Positions 7,713 to 13,209 of a stretch of DNA of 13,209 nucleotides are shown one piece after another (position 1 is the first letter of the stretch; each line of letters opens with the position of its first letter). The position numbers and the translations under genes were made by a program. The DNA comes from Candidatus Levyibacteriota bacterium (GTDB lineage Bacteria; Patescibacteriota; Microgenomatia; Levybacterales; UBA12049): NCBI GenBank assembly GCA_003173995.1, contig PRDT01000070.1, forward strand, positions 1 through 13,209, in the 5' to 3' direction. The notes beneath the pieces were generated by a model, which worked only from the letters and a program-made list of their open reading frames with translations, had not been told where the DNA came from and searched no databases.

Positions 7713-8172
7713 GTAGATGTTTTGCTTCTTTGACAGCTTTTGTTTCTTCTTCAGAAAGTTCGTGCTCTACACCTTTTCCTTGAGAAACTCGTTTGGCATA
7801 CCATCTAGTCCCTGAGCGAGAATACAAACCAGAGATAACAACTCCTGTATTCTCTCCGTCTAATAATGCAAGTATAAAACTCTGGTCTCCACCCGTATCC
7901 TTAAAGGGATTGAAGCGGAGAAGGCCAATTTTTTGGATATGCAAACGACCGTCTGAAATTATTGTATCACATTTACTTTTGAGAAAATCAATATCCTTTT
8001 TTGCTAATTCAACATCTTTTAACAAAGTTTCCAAGATAGCCTGTAAAGATCTTTTATTCGTGTCCTTAACCAAACTGTTGTAATGACCAGATAAGCGCAT
8101 CACATAAAACGTAAGAAAAAATAACCATAAAAGGAGAGTAACAAATGCAGAAATAACAAGAATAATAGGCAT
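7705..8172 (-). CDS. DUF4446 family membrane-anchored protein
   Basis: The 155-residue protein has one N-terminal membrane helix (about 3-25), a helical/coiled-coil-prone linker (about 45-68, LETLLKDVELAKKDIDFLK) and the DUF4446 core: KIGLLRFNPFKDTGGDQSFILALLDG (81-106), GVVISGLYSRSGTRWYAK (110-127) and the acidic ELSEEE tail (138-143). The family has no established function. It is the first gene of a two-gene unit with DUF3048; both proteins have a single N-terminal anchor, so they may act together at the envelope. The promoter is part of the divergent 8173-8234 region. Confidence 0.9.
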   Translation of the reverse strand: MPIILVISAFVTLLLWLFFLTFYVMRLSGHYNSLVKDTNKRSLQAILETLLKDVELAKKDIDFLKSKCDTIISDGRLHIQKIGLLRFNPFKDTGGDQSFILALLDGENTGVVISGLYSRSGTRWYAKRVSQGKGVEHELSEEETKAVKEAKHLHE

Positions 8173-8182
8173 AGCTAGCCTT

Positions 8183-8212
8183 ATCTTAGCCTCTTGACAG
8201 CCTGCGTGTCAA
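8183..8212 (-). promoter_or_regulatory. Promoter of the DUF4446-DUF3048 unit
   Basis: On the minus strand a consensus TTGACA (8212-8207) is followed after 18 bp by TAAGAT (8188-8183, four of six matches to TATAAT). The ATG at 8172 lies 10 nt past the -10, so the predicted leader is only about 4 nt and the AAGG just downstream of the -10 would be largely outside the mRNA. Its -35 is half of the inverted repeat at 8194-8212. Confidence 0.6.
8194..8212. repeat. Perfect inverted repeat TTGACA-N7-TGTCAA in a divergent promoter region
   Basis: Six-base arms at 8194-8199 and 8207-8212 flank a 7-bp GC-rich centre (GCCTGCG). Each arm is a perfect -35 consensus for one of two divergent promoters, so the -35 boxes face inward and each promoter's spacer contains the other's -35. 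Two RNA polymerases could not bind at once. The same palindrome could also be an operator for a dimeric regulator; the sequence alone cannot separate these. Confidence 0.75.
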
Positions 8213-8221
8213 TAGTGTAAT
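8194..8221 (+). promoter_or_regulatory. Promoter of the small membrane protein/DUF5679 unit
   Basis: TTGACA (8194-8199) is followed after 16 bp by TGTAAT (8216-8221, five of six matches). The ATG at 8235 is 13 nt downstream of the -10, predicting a leader of about 7 nt with no Shine-Dalgarno. It interlocks with the opposing DUF4446 promoter. Confidence 0.62.
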
Positions 8222-8234
8222 CTTGGCTATCAGC

Positions 8235-8525
8235 ATGGGTAAACGAAGAAAGACACTCAAAGAGAAAAAACTATCTGATCTTCGTCATGTGACTTCATCA
8301 ACTACATCAGATTCTATCAAAGAGAATCAAAAAATTTCCGCTTCTTCTTTCCCCTCATATTCTTTCTCAGGTCAAACAGCTACCGTACATCATCAATCAT
8401 TTAACTTGAGACATGAATTACTCAAAACATGTGGAGTTTCTCTTGGTATTGTTGTATTTCAAGTTACACTTTTTGTTCTTTTTAAAAATCATATTGTTTT
8501 ACCATTCGGACCATTACAGTATTAA
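8235..8525 (+). CDS. Small basic protein with one C-terminal membrane segment, unknown function
   Basis: With the ATG at 8235 this is a 96-residue protein. The first 17 residues are strongly basic (MGKRRKTLKEKKLSDLR). A Ser/Thr-rich, probably disordered stretch follows (20-50). A single hydrophobic segment runs at about 62-84, followed by a short tail (85-96). The layout fits a small tail-anchored-like protein with a basic cytoplasmic head, perhaps binding nucleic acid or lipid head groups, but no family is recognised and I assign no function. An in-frame TTG at 8223 would add MAIS; I prefer the ATG because the predicted transcription start is near 8228. The DUF5679 gene follows after 31 nt on the same strand and is probably co-transcribed. 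Confidence 0.72.
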   Translation: MGKRRKTLKEKKLSDLRHVTSSTTSDSIKENQKISASSFPSYSFSGQTATVHHQSFNLRHELLKTCGVSLGIVVFQVTLFVLFKNHIVLPFGPLQY

Positions 8526-8537
8526 CTGTTTTGTCGA

Positions 8538-8547
8538 AAGGGGGTGA
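8538..8547 (+). promoter_or_regulatory. Near-perfect Shine-Dalgarno of the DUF5679 gene
   Basis: AAGGGGGTGA matches the ideal anti-SD complement AAGGAGGTGA at nine of ten bases and sits 9 nt before the ATG at 8557. This fixes the start of a gene too short for routine calling and contrasts with the SD-less starts of most neighbours. Confidence 0.8.
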
Positions 8548-8556
8548 ATTTATACT

Positions 8557-8700
8557 ATGGCATCAATGTATTGTGTTAAATGCAGAGCAAAGAGAGACGT
8601 AGATAATCCAGAACACGTTACCATGAAAAATGGTAAGCCTGCAATGAAAGCAAAATGTCCAGTTTGTGGTACAGGAATGTACAAGATTGGCGCAAAATAA
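8557..8700 (+). CDS. DUF5679-type small zinc-ribbon protein
   Basis: This short gene encodes 47 residues. Two CxxC knuckles, C6-x2-C9 (YCVKC) and C34-x2-C37 (CPVCG), should bind one zinc ion. Between them lies the basic stretch RAKRDV and the TMKNGKPAMKAKCPVCGT block typical of the DUF5679 family, small proteins frequent in CPR and Chloroflexi-like genomes. The family's function is not known; a nucleic-acid- or ribosome-associated role is only a guess from size, charge and zinc ribbon. It is preceded by a near-perfect Shine-Dalgarno and followed within 19 nt by a strong intrinsic terminator, so it ends a two-gene unit and is probably well expressed. Confidence 0.85.
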   Translation: MASMYCVKCRAKRDVDNPEHVTMKNGKPAMKAKCPVCGTGMYKIGAK

Positions 8701-8718
8701 TTTCTCCCTTAGAGATAC

Positions 8719-8753
8719 AAAAAACCTCCGCGCAAATGCATTGGAGGTTTTTT
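8719..8753 (+). terminator. Rho-independent terminator after the DUF5679 gene
   Basis: The arms AAAAAACCTCC (8719-8729) and GGAGGTTTTTT (8743-8753) pair perfectly over 11 bp around a 13-nt loop, and six T form the exit tract. The loop contains GCAAATGC, which could close a small inner stem. Because the stem carries A6 on its left, it could also work on the minus strand, but no minus-strand gene points into it. It is the only convincing intrinsic terminator in the window. Confidence 0.9.
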
Positions 8754-8764
8754 GGTGGATAATT

Positions 8765-8773
8765 TGCTATGCT
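8765..8773 (+). promoter_or_regulatory. Candidate extended -10 of the MFS gene, predicted leaderless
   Basis: TGCTATGCT is a TG-extended -10 (TATGCT at 8768-8773, four of six matches) with exactly 6 nt to the ATG at 8780, the same geometry as at the HIT and MgtA-like genes. An alternative -10, GATAAT at 8758-8763, would start transcription near 8770 and give a leader of about 10 nt. It lies right after the terminator, so this gene needs its own promoter. Confidence 0.5.
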
Positions 8774-8779
8774 AAATGC

Positions 8780-10021
8780 ATGCCACCCTTCTTTAGATCA
8801 AAATCCTTTTCAAAAAAATTCTTTCTGAATCCACTTTTTGGTGTCTCTACAATGCTTTTTCTCTGGACTCTTTTTGATGGAACATTTTCTTATGTGACAC
8901 CACTTGCCATAACCAAGCATGGTTTTTCAGAAACAACACTTGGCATTATTATAGGTAGCTCTTCTATTGCAGGCGCACTCTTTGACTTTATCTTAAGTAA
9001 ATATCTGAAAAATACTCATTTTCGAAGAGTTTATTTCTTAATGTTTATTTTAAGTTTCGTTGCGCCACTTATCCTATGGCGCGCATCTTCACTGTGGGTT
9101 TTTCTCATAGCAATGGCAATTTGGGGATTCTATTTTGACTTAGAAAATTTTGGTAATTTTGATTTTATAGGACGCAAATTGCCTCAAGCAGAACATACAA
9201 AGGGATTTGGTATCTTCTCTATTTTTAAAGAGCTTGGGTATATGCTTGCACCAATTATTGCAGGATTTGTTATCGGTAATTATCTTGATTTTAAACCCTT
9301 TCTTCTGATGTGTTTATTTATAAGTTTTGCTTTTGTCATGTATCTTGTTGTCATTGGAATAACTCGCAAACACAATAAAGAATATATTGAACAAGTTGAG
9401 CCACGTAACAAAAATATTTTTACCGAATTAAAAACGTGGAGGAAGATTGAGATGGTCCTATTTCCAGTTTTGTCACTCACGATATTACTAAATATTTTAG
9501 ATGCATTTTTCTGGACACTAGGACCAATCATTGCTGAAAATTTTTCATCGCTTCATCCATTTAATGGACTTTTTATGGCAGCGTATACATTCCCTACCCT
9601 AATCGTTGGATGGTTTGTCGGAAGGATAACAAATAAATTGGGCAAAAAACGAACAGCGTTCTTTGCATTTGCTATCGGATGTTTGCTACTTAGCTATTTT
9701 TCCATGTTACAAGGGCCACTTATTCTCCTCGGCCTTATTTTCTTATCATCTTGTTTTACTGCAATTTCGTGGCCATCAATTAATGGAGCCTATGCAGACT
9801 ATCTAGAAGAAAGTCCACGACTTGAAAGAGAAATAGAAGCAGTCGAAGACTTTTCGACAAATATAGGATACATTATTGGACCTATCCTCGCTGGATTTCT
9901 TGCAGATCATATAGGAAATGCAAATACATTTTCAGCACTCGGGAGCGTTGGAGCAATTGTCGCTATAATCCTTATTTTTATTACTCCAAAAAAGATTACT
10001 GTCCCGGGTTCTTCTCGATAA
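8780..10021 (+). CDS. Major facilitator superfamily (MFS) transporter
   Basis: From the ATG at 8780 the protein has 413 residues with about twelve membrane segments in two six-helix halves joined by a basic/acidic cytoplasmic loop (about 196-222). Near the start of the second half, the segment VGRITNKLGKKRTAFF (about 279-294) is the MFS loop motif A type (G-x3-D/N-R/K-x-G-R/K-R/K). The last part contains IGYIIGPILAGFLADHIG. The substrate is not evident; drug/multidrug or sugar exporters have this look. The longer open frame back to GTG 8666 runs through the terminator and the DUF5679 gene and is rejected. The 3' end is separated by one base from the opposing MgtA-like gene with no terminator between. 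Confidence 0.85.
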   Translation: MPPFFRSKSFSKKFFLNPLFGVSTMLFLWTLFDGTFSYVTPLAITKHGFSETTLGIIIGSSSIAGALFDFILSKYLKNTHFRRVYFLMFILSFVAPLILWRASSLWVFLIAMAIWGFYFDLENFGNFDFIGRKLPQAEHTKGFGIFSIFKELGYMLAPIIAGFVIGNYLDFKPFLLMCLFISFAFVMYLVVIGITRKHNKEYIEQVEPRNKNIFTELKTWRKIEMVLFPVLSLTILLNILDAFFWTLGPIIAENFSSLHPFNGLFMAAYTFPTLIVGWFVGRITNKLGKKRTAFFAFAIGCLLLSYFSMLQGPLILLGLIFLSSCFTAISWPSINGAYADYLEESPRLEREIEAVEDFSTNIGYIIGPILAGFLADHIGNANTFSALGSVGAIVAIILIFITPKKITVPGSSR

Positions 10022-10022
10022 T

Positions 10023-12545
10023 TTACAATGTATATCTCTTTAAGAAAAGAGACTTCACTACTTCTACTAGCACCAAATATGCTATCACCAAAACAATTAA
10101 TATACCAAAATATAGAGGCGGTAAAGGAGTAAACCCAAGCATTGACATGAATGGTAAGAAAGGAAAAGTAAAGGCAAGTCCAACCATGGCAAGTGCTGTT
10201 ATCAAGACATATGTGCTTGGTTTGCTTAAGAAAAATGGCGTACGCGCCGTACGAATAACAAAGATCACTAATATTTCTGTCGCAACAGATTCTATAAACC
10301 ATCCTGTCTGGAAGAATGAACCTTTGGCATGAAAAATAAAAAGCATAATTCCAAATGTAAGAAAATCAAAAAGCGAACTTATAGGTCCAAAGAAAAGCAT
10401 GTAATTTTTAAGAAAATTAATATCCCAATGACGAGGTTTTATTAATGATTCTGGATCTACGTTATCTGATGGAATAGTCACTTGTGAAACATCATAAAGA
10501 CTATTTGTGAGAAGTATTTGTACTGGTGTCATCGGTAAAAATGGCAAGAAAAAAGAAGCACCAGCAGCCGAAAACATATTTCCAAAGTTAGAACTTGTTG
10601 CCATAAGAATATATTTTATGGTGTTGTTAAAGGTACGCCTCCCTTCAATAATACCATCCGCAATAACATGCAAACTTTTCTGCAACAATACAATTGCAGC
10701 CGCATCTTTTGCAACATCAATTGCGTCATTCACTGAAATGCCTACATCTGACGCATGAAGTGATGGAATATCATTTATACCATCCCCCATATACCCAACT
10801 GTATGACCTATTCTCTGAAGTGTCTGAATAATTCGTAATTTTTGCTCTGGACTCACTCGTGCAAAGAGATTTATTTTTTCAACAATTGCATGAAATTCTT
10901 GATCTGTTATGGTATCCATCTCTTTTCCAGTCAAAACACCCGTAACTTCTAGCCCAACTTCCTTACAGATTTTCTGCGCAACTATTTCATTGTCTCCTGT
11001 AATAACTTTTACATGTACAGAGAGATCTTTTAACCTCTTGAGGGAGTCTTTGGCACTAATCTTTGCCATATCTTGTAAAATAATATATCCATCAAAATGC
11101 ATATCCTTAATATCTTTCCAAGAATAGTCTTCTTTTGAAGAGACTGACTTTGAAGCAATGGCAATAACACGCATGCCATCCTGATTGAGTGAAAGAAATT
11201 CTTTTTCTAGAGAAGATTTTTTCGATACACCTTTACAGAAGGACAGAACTGCCTCTGGATTTCCTTTTATAATAAGTTCTCTTTTGCCTTCATGTTCTAT
11301 CACGGCAAACATTACTTTATATTGATAATCATAAGGTGTCTCAACAATCTTTTTATATGATTTCTCTAGGATAAATGTATGTTGGATTGCATAGTGCCAA
11401 AATGCAACGTTAATGCTATCACCAATAATTTTGTTATGTACAATTGCATTGTTACAAAGAAGCGATTTGCGTAAAATATCTTGTGAAGACTTACCCTGAA
11501 CACCAATGATCCCTTTTACTTCCATTTTTCCTTCAGTAAGAGTTCCTGTCTTATCTGTACAGAGAATGTCCATGTTTCCTAAATTTTCAATAGCGATAAG
11601 TTGCTTTGCAACAACATGTTTTTTGGCTAGCTTACCTGCACCATGAGACAAACTAATAGTGACAATGACTGGAAGAAGTTCTGGAGTAAGTCCTACAGCA
11701 ATAGCAAGCGCAAATAACAAGGAAGTAAGAATACTGTGCCCAAGTAATGCATTTACGAGGAAAATACCAAGCGTAAGAATAATAACAACATTAATAATGA
11801 GCTTTCCAAATTGTACGAGCCCTTTTTGGAATTCTGTGACTGGTTTTATAAATGTGCTTTCTTCTGCAATTTTTCCATATTCTGTCATTTTCCCAACACC
11901 AATAACAATTGCTTTTGCTGACCCATTGACAATACTTGTCCCCATAAATCCTATATTTAGACAATCACCCAAACTATGTATTTCTTTTTTAATCACATCA
12001 CTACTTTTCATTATGGTTACAGATTCACCTGTTAAAATAGACTCATCTACTTCAAGGTTATTGGTCATGATAAAGCGGACATCCGCAGGAATAATATTTC
12101 CTGATGCCAACAAAACGATATCCCCTACAGTAAGATGAGAAGGGGGAATTTCCTTTTTTTCATCTTTTCTTAACACAAAGACGCTTGAAGAGATCTTTTT
12201 TAATAATCCTTCTATTGTTTTTTCAGCACTATATTCATTAAAAAACCCTAAGAAAATACTTACAACAATGACACCAAAGATATAATACGCACTTCCTCTT
12301 TCACCGAGAAAAAATGAGATAGTTGTCGCAATAGCAAGAATAATAGTCAGGGGATTACTGGTAATCTGGCGAAAGAATATGTGTGTCCAATTAATTTTTT
12401 TCTTTTTGATGAAATTAAGACCAAATATCTTCTGATTTTTTCGTGCTTCTTCTTCGGTAAGTCCTGTTTCTCTACTGGCAAGCTTGTCGATAACATCTAT
12501 ATAGGGGGATGTGGCATACACAGAAAGATTTTTTACTATTGCCAT
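10023..12545 (-). CDS. mgtA: MgtA/MgtB-type magnesium-transporting P-type ATPase
   Basis: The 840-residue protein has the complete P-type ATPase plan: cation-ATPase N-domain (about 15-75), TGES actuator motif (172-175), GLTPELLP in M4 (285-292), the phosphorylation site DKTGTLT with D331, KGNPE in the nucleotide-binding domain (427-431), TGDN (516-519) and GDGINDIPSL (587-596). It is assigned to type IIIB from VGLTPELLPVIV followed by the KLAKKHVVAKQLIAIENLGNMDILC block (305-329), FLPFLPMTPVQILLTNSLYDVSQVTIPSDNVDPE (666-699), GPISSLFDFLTF (720-731) and FQTGWF-ESVATE (745-757), which line up with MgtA/MgtB. It should import Mg2+ with ATP at the cell membrane. The usual DPPK segment reads DMAK here (492-495). 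It has no leader room for an Mg riboswitch. Confidence 0.93.
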   Translation of the reverse strand: MAIVKNLSVYATSPYIDVIDKLASRETGLTEEEARKNQKIFGLNFIKKKKINWTHIFFRQITSNPLTIILAIATTISFFLGERGSAYYIFGVIVVSIFLGFFNEYSAEKTIEGLLKKISSSVFVLRKDEKKEIPPSHLTVGDIVLLASGNIIPADVRFIMTNNLEVDESILTGESVTIMKSSDVIKKEIHSLGDCLNIGFMGTSIVNGSAKAIVIGVGKMTEYGKIAEESTFIKPVTEFQKGLVQFGKLIINVVIILTLGIFLVNALLGHSILTSLLFALAIAVGLTPELLPVIVTISLSHGAGKLAKKHVVAKQLIAIENLGNMDILCTDKTGTLTEGKMEVKGIIGVQGKSSQDILRKSLLCNNAIVHNKIIGDSINVAFWHYAIQHTFILEKSYKKIVETPYDYQYKVMFAVIEHEGKRELIIKGNPEAVLSFCKGVSKKSSLEKEFLSLNQDGMRVIAIASKSVSSKEDYSWKDIKDMHFDGYIILQDMAKISAKDSLKRLKDLSVHVKVITGDNEIVAQKICKEVGLEVTGVLTGKEMDTITDQEFHAIVEKINLFARVSPEQKLRIIQTLQRIGHTVGYMGDGINDIPSLHASDVGISVNDAIDVAKDAAAIVLLQKSLHVIADGIIEGRRTFNNTIKYILMATSSNFGNMFSAAGASFFLPFLPMTPVQILLTNSLYDVSQVTIPSDNVDPESLIKPRHWDINFLKNYMLFFGPISSLFDFLTFGIMLFIFHAKGSFFQTGWFIESVATEILVIFVIRTARTPFFLSKPSTYVLITALAMVGLAFTFPFLPFMSMLGFTPLPPLYFGILIVLVIAYLVLVEVVKSLFLKRYTL

Positions 12546-12551
12546 ATATTA

Positions 12552-12560
12552 GTTATACCA
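12552..12560 (-). promoter_or_regulatory. Extended -10 promoter of the MgtA-like gene, predicted leaderless
   Basis: On the minus strand TGGTATAAC (TATAAC at 12557-12552, five of six matches, with TG extension) is followed by exactly 6 nt and then the ATG at 12545. The predicted start is the A of ATG. There is no Shine-Dalgarno and no good -35. The gap to the upstream zinc-ribbon gene is only 26 bp. Confidence 0.68.
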
Positions 12561-12571
12561 TGTCGTAGACC

Positions 12572-12700
12572 TTATTCACAGCAAGGATCTTTATATCCAC
12601 AATTATGACAATATGCATCTCTTGTGCCAGGCATATCACCCATTTCTGTATTACATCGTGGACATGGCTGTGTACGCAGGAGCACTACTGAAGATTGCAT
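12572..12700 (-). CDS. 42-residue zinc-ribbon protein
   Basis: This short gene encodes 42 residues with two CxxC pairs, C13-x2-C16 (CPRC) and C31-x2-C34 (CHNCGY), the spacing of a rubredoxin-type zinc ribbon. An additional adjacent pair C40-C41 lies three residues before the stop (KDPCCE). No name is recognised. The ATG follows the stop of the upstream membrane-protein gene with no gap (TAAATG), and AAAGGA 9 nt upstream serves as Shine-Dalgarno, so the two genes are coupled. The MgtA-like gene starts 26 bp later from its own promoter. Function unknown; metal binding is expected from the cysteines. Confidence 0.75.
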   Translation of the reverse strand: MQSSVVLLRTQPCPRCNTEMGDMPGTRDAYCHNCGYKDPCCE

Positions 12701-13209
12701 TTATTTATTTCCTTTATAATGGTCAAGCTTATAAAGATCAATAACAGCTGGAATAAAATGGACCTGAGATACAATATTTGCTCGACCAAATCCAGCAATT
12801 TCCCATAAAGAGTTACCAAGTGGCCCGCACGGAAGACTTTCGCAAACAACAATGAGCTGATCTGTGACTGTCTTTCTCTCTGGGTCAACAAGAGGATTCT
12901 CAATAGTAACTGGTGGATGACCCCATACGGTTAAAAAATATCTATAAGCTTGATCAGAATTCCCGCCTGTAATTAAGGCAAAATTAAATGGTTTATTATC
13001 TGCTAAGGAAAGAATTTGCTCAGTAAATCTCTTAGTTTGTAATAGCTGTTTATTGGGTGGATATCTGAAAGGAATACCAAGAAGATTAACATAAATAATC
13101 ACAAGTATTGCTATGCCACTAATAATTTTGAATAGGATGCCCTTTTTCCAAAAGAAATACAACATATTTGCAATGAGAAAGAACGGAACTGCATACATAA
13201 AGCCAAAAT
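12701..13209 (-). CDS. Membrane protein C-terminal part, possibly GT-C glycosyltransferase-like (5' partial)
   Basis: The frame is open to the window edge (three further codons, FGF, precede the first ATG), so only the last 168 codons are seen. Two membrane segments (about MYAVPFFLIANMLYFF and ILFKIISGIAILVIIYV) are followed by a soluble domain of about 120 residues containing DQAYRYFLTVWGHPPV, the two-cysteine VCESLPCGPLGN and SLWEIAGFGRA. The helices followed by a C-terminal globular domain fit GT-C/PMT-like glycosyltransferases of CPR genomes, but the catalytic N-terminus is outside the window and the family call is tentative. A disulfide between the two Cys is possible if the domain is extracytoplasmic. 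Confidence 0.55.
   Translation of the reverse strand, partial: FGFMYAVPFFLIANMLYFFWKKGILFKIISGIAILVIIYVNLLGIPFRYPPNKQLLQTKRFTEQILSLADNKPFNFALITGGNSDQAYRYFLTVWGHPPVTIENPLVDPERKTVTDQLIVVCESLPCGPLGNSLWEIAGFGRANIVSQVHFIPAVIDLYKLDHYKGNK
12710..12715 (-). promoter_or_regulatory. Shine-Dalgarno of the 42-residue zinc-ribbon gene
   Basis: AAAGGA on the minus strand lies 9 nt before the ATG at 12700, inside the last codons of the upstream gene. It supports the short gene as real and translated from the upstream transcript. Confidence 0.6.

Noticed and set aside
8223..8234. TTG start for the small membrane protein
   Set aside because: The predicted transcription start near 8228 lies after it, and the ATG at 8235 gives a natural basic N-terminus.
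8666..8779. Longer MFS start at GTG 8666, adding 38 residues
   Set aside because: It would run through the end of the DUF5679 gene and the terminator hairpin, and the extra residues are not membrane-like or family-like.
10036..10051. Hairpin CTCTTT-AAGA-AAAGAG at the MFS/MgtA junction as a bidirectional terminator
   Set aside because: A 6-bp AT-rich stem without a T tract on either strand, lying within coding sequence.
9907..10302. 131-residue minus-strand frame across the MFS/MgtA junction
   Set aside because: It overlaps both real genes in other frames, has low-complexity composition and no motif.
11659..12138. 159-residue open frame on the plus strand
   Set aside because: It lies entirely antisense to the strongly supported MgtA-like gene and shows no family features; a shadow of codon bias.
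12546..12571. Mg2+ riboswitch or leader peptide ahead of the MgtA-like gene
   Set aside because: Only 26 bp separate the genes and they hold the promoter, leaving no room for a structured leader.
1..13209. Recoded TGA (glycine) as in Gracilibacteria/Absconditabacteria
   Set aside because: TGA terminates cca, the wHTH-NTase gene and secF at family-typical ends, and no in-frame TGA interrupts any gene.
1..13209. CRISPR array, insertion sequence, integrase, tRNA or rRNA
   Set aside because: No spaced direct repeats, terminal inverted repeats with transposase, cloverleaf-like or rRNA-like sequence was seen by eye; a covariance-model tRNA search would settle the last point.

Overview
This AT-rich window carries ordinary, tightly packed bacterial chromosome genes. 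Short or overlapping intergenic spaces, several families frequently met in Candidate Phyla Radiation genomes (DUF4446, DUF3048/YerB-like, DUF5679, DUF2079) and a pared-down SecD/SecF pair together suggest a member of Patescibacteria/CPR, perhaps Microgenomates or a relative. That placement is inference from gene content. TGA clearly ends three genes (cca, the wHTH-NTase gene, secF), so the genetic code is standard and the TGA-recoding lineages Gracilibacteria and Absconditabacteria are unlikely. No rRNA, tRNA, CRISPR array, insertion sequence or phage gene was recognised.

The layout is four blocks of alternating strand. (1) 1-3032, plus: the 3' part of a CCA-adding tRNA nucleotidyltransferase, a DUF2079 membrane protein (ATGA overlap), then a HIT-family protein with its own promoter and a GatB/YqeY protein (8-nt overlap). 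(2) 3022-8172, minus: DUF4446 then DUF3048 (8-nt overlap), followed by a wHTH-nucleotidyltransferase-fold protein, SecD, SecF and an SGNH/GDSL hydrolase, each coupled to the next by ATGA overlaps or a 2-nt gap. (3) 8235-10021, plus: a small basic protein with one membrane segment, a 47-residue DUF5679 zinc ribbon, a strong intrinsic terminator and an MFS transporter. (4) 10023-13209, minus: the 3' end of a membrane protein, a 42-residue zinc ribbon directly abutting it, and an MgtA/MgtB-type magnesium P-type ATPase with its own promoter. Blocks 1/2 overlap tail to tail by 11 bp, and blocks 3/4 are 1 bp apart tail to tail. Blocks 2/3 diverge from a 62-bp region in which two promoters interlock through a perfect TTGACA/TGTCAA inverted repeat.

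By function the genes cover tRNA 3'-end maturation (cca), Sec-dependent export (secD, secF), envelope proteins of unknown role (DUF2079, DUF3048, DUF4446, the C-terminal membrane protein), small-molecule and Mg2+ transport (MFS, MgtA-like), and small zinc-binding proteins. They do not form a single novel pathway. The most striking signal is in the expression signals: at three genes a TG-extended -10 box ends exactly 6 nt before the ATG, so the predicted transcript starts at the A of the start codon (leaderless). Three more promoters predict leaders of only about 4-7 nt. Genes inside operons rely on overlap, and only the two small zinc-ribbon genes have a clear, well-placed Shine-Dalgarno sequence.
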